A stretch of 64,000 nucleotides of DNA from Hyalella azteca (Eukaryota > Arthropoda > Malacostraca > Amphipoda > Hyalellidae), in NCBI RefSeq assembly GCF_000764305.2, contig NW_025931635.1:62001-126000 (forward strand), in the 5' to 3' direction. Shown here in pieces: positions 56,165 to 64,000 of the stretch (position 1 is the stretch's first letter; each line of letters starts with the position of its first letter). A program made the position numbers and the translations under genes. The notes under the pieces are model-generated. The model searched no databases. It was not told the origin of the DNA and was given only the letters and a program-made list of their open reading frames with translations.

Positions 56165-56525
56165 ACGTGCACTAGTGACGTCACTAGTGTCTGTACACAG
56201 CAACTCTGCTCGTAACGTCACTAGTGTCTGCACGTCACTGGTATCTGCACGTCACTAGTGTCTGCACGTCACTAGTGTCTGCACGTCACTGGTGTCTGCA
56301 CGTCACTAGTGTCTGCACGTCACTGGTGTCTGCACGTCACTAGTGTCTGCACGTCACTGGTGTCTGCACGTCACTGGTGTCTGCACGTCACTAGTGTCTG
56401 CGCGTCACTAGTGTCTGCACGTCACTGGTATCACTGGTGTCTGCACGTCACTGGTGTCTGCACGTCACTGGTGTCTGCACGTCACTGGTGTCTGCTCGTC
56501 ACTGGTGTCTGCACGTCACTAGTGT
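56165..56525. repeat. Minisatellite, 17-bp unit, about 20 copies
   Basis: The unit GTCACTAGTGTCTGCAC repeats in tandem with an ACTAGT/ACTGGT polymorphism scattered between copies and two small interruptions (near 56195 and 56425). The plus frame at 56309-56611 is an artefact of it. Confidence 0.95.
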
Positions 56526-57474
56526 TTGGTGCGCTATTCTCTGTCATCTCATCTAGACAATGCTTCCTGCTCGGTCTTCCGAATTACTGGCTCGGTAATT
56601 CTATCTGTTAAACTTTAACACTTAATTTGTATACGTTGTGAAACGTTTTTCAATTTTTATTCTAATCAAGGAAATCTTGATCTAGAAGAAGACATACTGT
56701 TTTAATGCCGGTATAGATCCATCCAAAAGTGCTCCTGCGAGTTGCACAATTTAAGCGGCAGAATACAGATAGAGGAAGGAAACATATGTGCAATGTTAAT
56801 ATATTACTAAATCCTCCACAACCATGGTTTTGCAAGACGCCGTGCAATAATTGTTCCACTAATAGTTAAGTTGCATGTATTTTCTTTTAAGTTTCGAGTG
56901 AACTCTTACATCACTCGTATAGTTCCGCTATGTACGTCTTCATTGTCTTGTGACCCGCCAAAGAAGTGGGTCGCAGATATGTGGTTTGTTTATTTTGTGT
57001 TAATCCTTTGTAATGATTCAGTGGTGGTTTTTATAGAAGATGAATAATAGTATAACATTATATTTCATAATATTAGAATATTATAACTTATATCAGTCTA
57101 TTATTTGTTACGTATTGCGTTACATACCACTGTTCGGTTAGGGTTAGGTTAATACAAGTTCTTAATTTGTGTTAATTAATAATTGCCTTTTAGTACTTGA
57201 AGTTTGTTTATTATAGTTTCCATTTTATTCATCCCTTAATTATGATCATTGGTCAAATATCTGGGGTCACTATAAGCCTTTTCCTTATTTATTGAATCAA
57301 TCACAACAACGTATATCATAAAAAGTTCGTATACGCTATTTTGCGAACACTGTAATGTTTGCAAGGTAGCCTAATCCCAATCTTCTACAACTGCGGTTCA
57401 GCAAGACGAATGTCGTACGAAGTTCATATGCAAACCTTGACTTTAATTTGAAAATCCTGGTTTCTGGGCTTACA
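56526..57474. other. No gene seen
   Basis: AT-rich DNA with no recognised element. Confidence 0.45.
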
Positions 57475-57583
57475 GAGCTCCACTTGAGCATCACTTTGAT
57501 CTTGTCTCTCGAGGAAATTCATCATGAGAAGCCAGCAAAAGAGATGCGTGATATGCCCGCAACGGAGCAAGATGGAAATATGA
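57475..57583 (+). pseudogene. Possible decayed piggyBac transposase C-terminus
   Basis: Across two plus frames one reads APLEHHFDLVSRGNSS, a stop, then (shifted) SQQKRCVICPQRSK. Many PGBD-type transposases end with an LxxRHF motif, a short linker, then a cysteine cluster beginning RRCxVC. The order and spacing fit that pattern, with frameshifts and stops as in a fossil. Only one CxxC is visible and the rest of the cluster is unreadable. A third frame (LEEIHHEKPAKEMRDM) is also open, so a host exon after GGGCTTACAG is an alternative. Confidence 0.3.
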
Positions 57584-57986
57584 CCAGTTCCGAGCAAGAC
57601 CTTGTAGGTAGTATTGAACTAATGTCTTACAATGATAAATTTCCTGCAAAGTTGTGTATAGCATGCGTTACTACACTAGCTAAGTAGAATTAGTTTTGCC
57701 AAAATTTTCGTCAAAACACAAGGAAAGTTTCAATTTATCTTCACTATCAGTGCAATATATTTTTTGGTTGATTAATCAGAATACCATATAGGCTCCAAGA
57801 ACGTTAAGATTTTAGAATTTGAAATATATTATAAAGCCGTAGGTATAACGCCAATTTAATTTTCCGCAACAGCGCGTTAAAGATGTGAGAATAAAAAAAA
57901 TAATAATCCCCAAAATTTGTATCGGAAAGTACTTTTCTCAAATTTTTTCTTCATTGAATACTTCTTAAAAAATTAAAATACCTTAC
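57584..57986. other. No gene seen
   Basis: AT-rich spacer. Confidence 0.45.
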
Positions 57987-58035
57987 TTCGTAGGAACAAC
58001 AGCAATGAACCGAGGCACTTGAGTTGAATTCAATT
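57987..58035 (-). CDS. Possible 49-bp internal exon, unidentified
   Basis: On the minus strand a strong acceptor (GAGAATTTTTTCAG) and a strong donor (CGAA|GTAAGG) bracket 49 bp, two bases plus 15 codons (LNSTQVPRFIAVVPT) plus two bases. Both splice sites are near consensus. The short length and lack of a partner exon keep confidence low. Confidence 0.3.
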
Positions 58036-58573
58036 CTGAAAAAATTCTCATATAGACAAACAAATCAAAGCTGCGTCGTTGATATCAAACGGAAGCCTGC
58101 CATCGGTTTTTTTAAGCAGTCCAGCAGTCCGTCCAATGTAATTTATAGGCAAGCAGACTAACGAGGAGATCACAGGCACCAAATTCTTGCGTCTATTAAC
58201 GTTCAATGAAAGCTGCGGCAATTAAAAGTCTACCTTTTAAGGGATAGTGCGCGATGTTACGCTTAATTGGCTTCCGGATTCTCCAGTTAAATTTCATGAG
58301 AAGCGGAAATGGAAGTGATCATTTTTACTTTATATATAAATAAAGAATATTTTTCTGCACTGGCTGTCAATAGATGGTCGATTGAGGCAAACGGAACACA
58401 TTTTTAGACTGTCAAAAATTGTTGCCTGATTAATTAACCTGTGTATAAATTTTGTCACAATATTGGTAAATGAATTTCAATGGAAAAAATCTAGAATAGA
58501 AGTATTTTTGCTCCATATCTTTCGAAAATTCTTAGCCGCCTCTAAGGCGATTCAAGGGAGATAAGCATGAACT
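58036..58573. other. No gene seen
   Basis: AT-rich spacer up to the hairpin at 58574. Confidence 0.4.
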
Positions 58574-58602
58574 GTCAGATGTAACCTTTAGTTACATCTG
58601 AC
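58574..58602. repeat. Perfect 12-bp hairpin with satellite half-sites
   Basis: GTCAGATGTAAC and GTTACATCTGAC flank the loop CTTTA. Further half-copies (TTAGTTACATC, CAGTCAGATG) follow to about 58640, so the motif occurs about four times in both orientations. Confidence 0.8.
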
Positions 58603-60299
58603 TTTAGTTACATCCGAGATTAGTTTGAGCAGTCAGATGTTTGTACCTTCACTTAAGCTCCAACGAAGTGTCCATTTTTCTATGCTTCTTACGTTATAAG
58701 AATCGTTGACAGTACAACACGGCCTATTCTTCAACGCCGATATTTCTATTTATGTTAGCATTTGAAAAACAAATACTAACGTTAAAATTTAGAAGCCCTA
58801 ATGCAATCAATAGTCGGCCGAAGGCCAATTAATGGTTGCCATTTAACGTATGATTTAATAATTGCGAAAATGTGGACGAAGACAGCGCGCCGCTCAGTAG
58901 TTGCTGCTCGGATACAGTGATATCTCTGCAGCAGATCAGTGATGTCTACATAGTCACTCGAGTTCAGCTGAAGTGGCCATTTATGCCTGCCTATCAATAA
59001 ACGCAAGCCGCGTGCGACGGATACAGGATGGTGAGTTCTAATTTGTAACTTGGGTATAAGTTATACTTGAATAACCAAATGTATTAACTGCGTGAGATGG
59101 CGATAGATTGGAGGGACTCTAGTTTGCTAATTGCTTCAATATTCGAAAACCACTCGACGTTGGGGTGTTGAAAATTGTATATCACGTTCTAATATGGTTT
59201 GCGTTCACATCAACAGTCTTCTCACAACCTTGCCATATTTGTCGTGTGTGAAGGTGAAGCAATATAAATAATGAGGCGAGTGCATGCAATATGTATCTTG
59301 TAACTGACTTCGCCATCTCCTCGCAGAATTTAGTTTACTTAGAAAGATATTTGCAATGACCAGCCCAAGGCATTGATGCTTTGCTCATTTTCACTTGTGC
59401 ATTTTTTTCGTAGTGCTCGACTGGATTAAAGTGAACACAGAATAAATTCTGTAAATTTTCTCCTGAAACTATTTCCTGCTTTACCCTGCAAAAGGACATA
59501 TAGAGTTTGCATAGTTACACAGATAGGCTTACATGTCATTTTGTTGCTATAACTCCTATCAACATTTTCTGGGTAGAAAATATCACCATTAAAACGGTAT
59601 GTAACTGAGAACCAACTCAACCGACAGAACTCAGCTGAACTTTGTGCATAGATTTAAGTTGCAGTTAATTAGAACGGCTTATGGTACTTACTTAATAAGA
59701 TGTTTGACGACCATGGACGTGTCTTAGCTTCTCACCTCATGGCCGTAAACTCATTTTTGTGTTGTTAATATGTGCATTTATGAATTTTTTTCCGTATATT
59801 TCCAATAAGAATTAATTTCATAATAACACTCTAATTACATTATTTCGTAAAAATAATCATTGAAAAATGAATAAAAAAGAAATGCAATAGTTCAGAGCCA
59901 GCGAGAAGAGCTCTGCAAGTTTCAATATATTCGTGCAGTGCGCAAAATGTGGAGGAATGTTTTTACCTTCGCTGCTCCAGGAATTCAAAATGTAGTTGGG
60001 AAACTCAATGTATTCAACAAACCAATATGTATTTATTTTTATGAACGGTACAAGCTAGTGCAGGACTTGGAAACGCTTGTAGCAGCGCAATTCAAACATG
60101 GATTGCGAACAATACTATACGCTCCTTAGCTTCAAATATTTTCATCTTCTTTAGCACTTGAATTGAAATACTTTAAGGGATTAGATTGATACTATTAAAT
60201 TTCAGAAATTAAATTAGATTAAATTCATATGTATGAGTACATACGAGGCTATGAGAAAAGTATTTATGCCATAGAGAGTATACAGAAAATTTGGGAGTG
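58603..60299. other. No supported gene
   Basis: A minus frame at 58782-59006 includes QLNSSDYVDITDLLQRYHCI and has a protein-like character, but no ATG and no matched splice sites. A plus frame at 59938-60129 is similar. Neither is recognised. Confidence 0.35.
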
Positions 60300-60869
60300 T
60301 TAAATATAAGTACACTGTGTAAAGAGTGTAGCAGCAGCTGTGTGGAGAGTTTGGCAGAAGCTGTGTGGAAAGTGTAACAGCAGCTATGTGGAGATTGTAG
60401 CAGCATGTATGTGTAGAGTGTAAAAGCAGCTGTGTAGAGAGTTTGGCAGAAGTTGTGAAAGTGTAACAGCAACTGTGTGGAGACTGCAGCAGCAGCAGCT
60501 GTGTGGTGAGTGTAGAAGCGTCTGTGTGGAGAGTTTGGCAGAAACTGTGTGGAAAGTGTAACAACAGCTGCGTGGAGACTGTAGCAGCAGCTGTGTAGAG
60601 AGAGTAGCAGCAGCTATTTAGAGAGAGAGTGTAGCAGCAGCTGTGTAGAGAGAGTGTAGCAGCAGCTGTGTAGAGAGAGTGTAAAAGCAGCTGTGTAGAG
60701 AGAGTGTAGCAGCAGCTGCGTAGAGAGAGTGTAGCAGCAGCTGTGTAGAGAGAGTGTAGCAGCAGCTGTGTAGAGAGAGTGTAGCAGCAGCTGTGTAGAG
60801 AGAGTGTAGCAGCAGCTGTGTAGAGAGAGTGTAGCAGCAGCTGTGTAGAGAGAGTGTAGCAGCAGCTGT
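60300..60869. repeat. Minisatellite, 25-bp GTAGCAGCAGCTGTGTAGAG unit
   Basis: The right half is a near-perfect array of GTAGCAGCAGCTGTGTAGAG followed by AGAGT. The left half is a diverged version with GTGTGGAGA and GTTTGGCAGAAG variants, suggesting an older edge and a recently expanded right side. The array ends at the N at 60870. Confidence 0.95.
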
Positions 60870-60870
60870 N
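60870..60870. other. Single N at a repeat-repeat join
   Basis: The unresolved base separates the 25-bp array from the unrelated 21-bp array without any spacer. This is more likely a scaffold or gap-fill join than a true genomic junction. Confidence 0.8.
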
Positions 60871-61405
60871 GATGAATGAGGGTAGATACGAGATGAGTGA
60901 GGGTAGATACGTGATGAGTGAGGGTAGATACGTGATGAGTGAGGGTAGATACGTGATGAGTGAGGATAGATACGAGATGAGTGAGGGTAGATACGTGATG
61001 AGTGAGGGTAGATACGTGATGAATGAGGGTAGATACGTGAAGAGTGAGGGTAGATACGTGAGGAGTGAGGGTAGTTACGAGATGAGTGAGAGTAGAAACG
61101 TTCTTAGAGTGGGTAGATACGTAAAGAGTGAGGGTATATACATGAAGAGTGAGGGTAGATACGTGAGAAGTGAGGGTAGTTACGAGATGAGTGAAGGTAA
61201 ATACAAGAAACGGAAGATATATACGAGATAAGTGAGGGTAGATACGGGATGAGTGAGGGTAGTTATGAGATGAGTGAGGGTAGCTACCTGAAGAGTGAGT
61301 ATAGGTACGGGATAAATGAGGGTAGCCATGAGGTAAGTGAAGTTAGATACGTGGAGAGTGAGGGTAGATACTTGATATGTAAGGGTAAATAATATGTAAG
61401 GGTAA
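60871..61405. repeat. Minisatellite, 21-bp unit, about 25 copies
   Basis: The unit GAGGGTAGATACGTGATGAGT repeats with increasing decay to the right. At 21 bp (seven codons) it keeps a plus frame open (MSEGRYV heptads, 60872-61231) and a minus frame (61180-61503). I see no acceptor, signal peptide or other exon to suggest translation. Confidence 0.95.
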
Positions 61406-61441
61406 TACGAATTTTCATTTGTGTTTCCCCCGCCTTGACAG

Positions 61442-61732
61442 GAGATGAACGCCGACATCATGAAAATGAACATACTTCGCGAATTGGAACGGACCAGAAT
61501 CATGTTTTCCCCCTTATTTTATTTGTATCTTTGTTATAATATTCAAAGCAAGCCTGTTAAAGTGTTGAGAACACTGCAATATGATTACCATTGCGATTGC
61601 GCATCGAAAAATATTTCTTTTAAGTTCCGGTATCTCAACAGGCTAACTTTATTATTATGGAGTCATGTGCAGAATAACCTTGCAGCAGCAGAGGTGCGAT
61701 CAACAAGCGTTCCCGAAATGGGCAATTTTTAG
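61442..61732 (+). CDS. Possible exon after a strong acceptor, unidentified
   Basis: The acceptor TGTGTTTCCCCCGCCTTGACAG is followed in phase by EMNADIMKMNILRELERTRI, then a hydrophobic run (FSPLFYLYLCYNI) and a tail reaching TAG (95 codons counted from ATG 61445). The first 20 residues look coding and the later part less so. An undetected donor may end the exon early. No family is recognised. Confidence 0.3.
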   Translation, partial: EMNADIMKMNILRELERTRIMFSPLFYLYLCYNIQSKPVKVLRTLQYDYHCDCASKNISFKFRYLNRLTLLLWSHVQNNLAAAEVRSTSVPEMGNF

Positions 61733-62073
61733 GCCTGAAATGGGCCTGATAGCGGGGGCACAAAATTAATGGGCAATTGCCTATTTATTAATAAAGAATA
61801 AACTGGTGAGTTCTTGTCGATGCGGGTTCATGAGACTCGTCTTGCCTTATCATAATAAAAAAGGAAACAAACTCAGAATTTTGCCCAAATTTCAGGAGAA
61901 GTTAATTTATTAGATATATTTGTGAAAATGTGCTTGTTGTGTGTTGGTGCATGCGTGAAGCCTGGTGCTAGCAATGTATACAAACTGTTCGAAAAAACGG
62001 TAAAAAACGGTCTCATCGGCGTTCTAAATGCCGGCCGCCACGTAAAAATAGACAGTTTTCCGTTTTATTTCAG

Positions 62074-62166
62074 ATGTTGTACGCAGAAGTTAACCAAGCG
62101 CGTATCCACAATACTTATACCGTATCGATATACATGTATTACATGGGTCTGAAATTGTTGCATTAA
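62074..62166 (+). CDS. Possible 3'-terminal exon, unidentified
   Basis: The acceptor GACAGTTTTCCGTTTTATTTCAG (given here only as the end TTTTATTTCAG) precedes 30 codons to TAA. They start MLYAEVNQARIHNTYTVSIY and end YMGLKLLH. An alternative frame (61922-62152) crosses the acceptor and is less protein-like downstream. No family is recognised. Confidence 0.3.
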   Translation: MLYAEVNQARIHNTYTVSIYMYYMGLKLLH

Positions 62167-64000
62167 ACAAAACGATATAGAAAAACTGGTGGAAATGATG
62201 TTAAAGAATTAAAATGTGATTTATAATTGCCTAAGTGTTGATTTTATTCGCTAATAAATAATCAGAATTTGCTTCAAATCTTAAACTGGATTTGAAAAAA
62301 GTTCAGTGCAGACTGTGGGTTGACACATGACTTCAAATATTATTAATAGGACATGGAAAACTGAATTGATTGAACGGGAATATCAAATATCAGAAACAAC
62401 TTATCCCTAGTAACGTCAGGTTGACCTGCTGTTTTATAAGCTTTGGTTCAAATATTTATATATTCATTGTATTCATTTATTTTATATATTTGTCATTTTT
62501 CTAACATGTCTCATTCTTCATCGTTTGCTTGTCATCCGAATTTTCTATCATCACTGAAAAAATTATGCATCTGCGAAATCAACAATGTCACTTATGATGT
62601 TATGACAAAAATCTCACTATGCCTGAAATTAAAAATTTATGAGTGAATTGTATCAATCCTCGCTTCGTACAGGTCAATGTTTTCTACGCTTGTGATGTGC
62701 AGTTGATCAACGGCATCAATGACGAATCAAACGAGATAGTTTAGTGTAGCATCTCATGTAGCATCTCATCAATCTTTAGTGTAGCATCAAGACGTTTACC
62801 ACCCTTGTGTGAAGTGCATGCTTTTGAAATACCGTTTATGGAATTGAGTATGAAAATAATAACATTTTTACAACACATAAAGACAGTGTCAATATATATT
62901 TGCATATATACTACATGGAGCTGGAAACACCTCAGCATTAGCGGACCTTACAGTGCTTAATTTGTCCTAATCTAATATTTGTGTATGGTAAGTATTACGA
63001 CATAACATCAGACTCATATACATCCTTCTCTCCCGTCCATCGAAGATACGAGCAACGTGTATCTAGTACCCATGCTTCGTCTCGGTCTCCATATCATGAA
63101 TAAACATTATGTATAATGTCCTTTTCATGTCAATGTGTTAGTCAGCCCAAGGCTGATGTAATATCGGCGGTCTGGACACAAGCTCTACTGACACCAGCAA
63201 TAATAATATCGAATGCCGCTTAGCATAATGCAGAATCTGCTCATTCATCCAAATCGAATTTTCAAAATTCACGTTAAAAAATTCAGTTACTGACACTCAT
63301 TTGTGAATAAATGAGAGCTTTAATACCGCATTTCTATCAAGAAATCTGCATAAAATAAACCGTACATGGAAACGCCATGTCCAAATTCCTTCTAACAAAG
63401 TTAAAAAACACGTTGCAGAGAGTACTGCAATTATATATGGTGTACAAAGTGCGGCCACGTTAGTGAGACAAACAGCAGATTGGCCGATTTTGCATCTAAG
63501 AAATCATAAGCGCATTTCATAAGTCCTTGTAGTTCATGTACTAAACTAACTTGCGTTTCAATATAAATAAATAAATTTAATATATATTAAGTTTAAATAC
63601 ATTTTAAACTTGATAAATTGAAGGAACTAGAAAACAAGAACTCCCTAATCATTTTCCTCTGTCGTCGTCTTAAGCATACTATAGCGTGACTAATATTTTC
63701 CACTAATAAGATTGGCGATAGTAATTAAAATTAGTATGTGGAGGAAAGCCGGCAAGTGCACATATAGAGGGATTCATACTGACCAGGCGCTTGAGAACAA
63801 ATTCTTCTTGAATAAAAAAACTTGTCAACATCGAACAAACTGAACGTTCCTCACTAGCTGGAATACTGCATGTTCTTAAGTGTTCGAATCATCATCTATG
63901 AAGATGCTGCTATAAAAACTAATTTAGAACAGCCTTGGACGCATCAGATGATATCCAAGAAACAACGTTTGTGTTTTCTTTGCATTCCTGACAAATATTT
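62167..64000. other. No gene seen
   Basis: AT-rich DNA to the window end. GTAGCATCTCAT-type words repeat near 62744-62790. Short frames at 62443-62646 and 62741-62938 have no supporting features. Confidence 0.45.

Noticed and set aside
56309..56611. 100-codon plus frame (HVTSVCTSLVSARHW repeats)
   Set aside because: It reads the 17-bp array, whose unit length is not a multiple of three.
1..64000. Intact tRNA, rRNA or other structured RNA gene
   Set aside because: Scanning for B-box (GGTTCGAAT-type) and rRNA words on both strands gave only the degenerate tRNA-like stretch near 34.7 kb.
1..64000. Retroelement or viral-like coding sequence (reverse transcriptase, integrase, capsid)
   Set aside because: No frame contains recognisable polymerase or integrase motifs. 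The longest non-repeat frames lack them.

Overview
This window looks like animal nuclear DNA, most probably from an arthropod and possibly a crustacean. It is AT-rich and gene-poor, and no open frame is of bacterial gene length. Coding sequence appears only as short pieces bounded by GT/AG splice signals. Animal DNA transposons (Tc1/mariner-type and piggyBac) are present. At least sixteen tandem arrays occupy several kilobases. No rRNA, intact tRNA, CRISPR array or operon was seen. The taxon is inferred; no sequence was decisive.

Genes. The best supported gene is on the minus strand at 35019-36113. It is the first coding exon of what looks like a secreted TGF-beta family ligand. It has a TATA/initiator promoter at 36266-36299, a hydrophobic signal segment, five 15-residue acidic repeats and the start of a TGF-beta type prodomain, and it ends at a GTGAGT donor. 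Three minus-strand exons at 25481-25384, 24891-24621 and 24006-23883 have compatible phases and form the 3' end of a gene for a membrane protein I do not recognise. That model requires a one-base defect in the middle exon, and a Tc1-type element lies in its last intron. A minus-strand exon at 10367-10613 and a small two-exon plus-strand gene at 8964-9294 (52-bp intron) are plausible but unidentified. Possible 3'-terminal exons lie at 49592-49667 (with a poly-A signal) and 39261-39374. Several further exon candidates carry low confidence.

Mobile DNA. A 266-bp perfectly palindromic Tc1/mariner-type MITE sits at 24244-24509. A second MITE family has copies at 30807-30951 and 52552-52667, the latter inside a 35-bp inverted repeat. 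The 5' end of a piggyBac element, with TTAA, terminal repeat, spliced leader and broken transposase N-terminus, fills 44138-44870. A possible piggyBac C-terminal fossil lies near 57475. Other repeats include a dispersed family (10051, 37850, perhaps 48745) and a possible tRNA-derived SINE head at 34678-34768.

Assembly. Two copies of the Nextera mate-pair junction adapter (44102-44137 and 45203-45240) bracket the piggyBac segment, and each abuts a different minisatellite. The order of sequence across 43.8-45.6 kb is therefore chimeric and unsafe. Single N characters at 24392 (in the MITE loop) and 60870 (between two unrelated minisatellites) mark other joins. I did not find a convincing new biological system. 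The strongest points are the repeat-bearing TGF-beta-like prodomain, the nested or palindromic MITEs and the adapter chimera.
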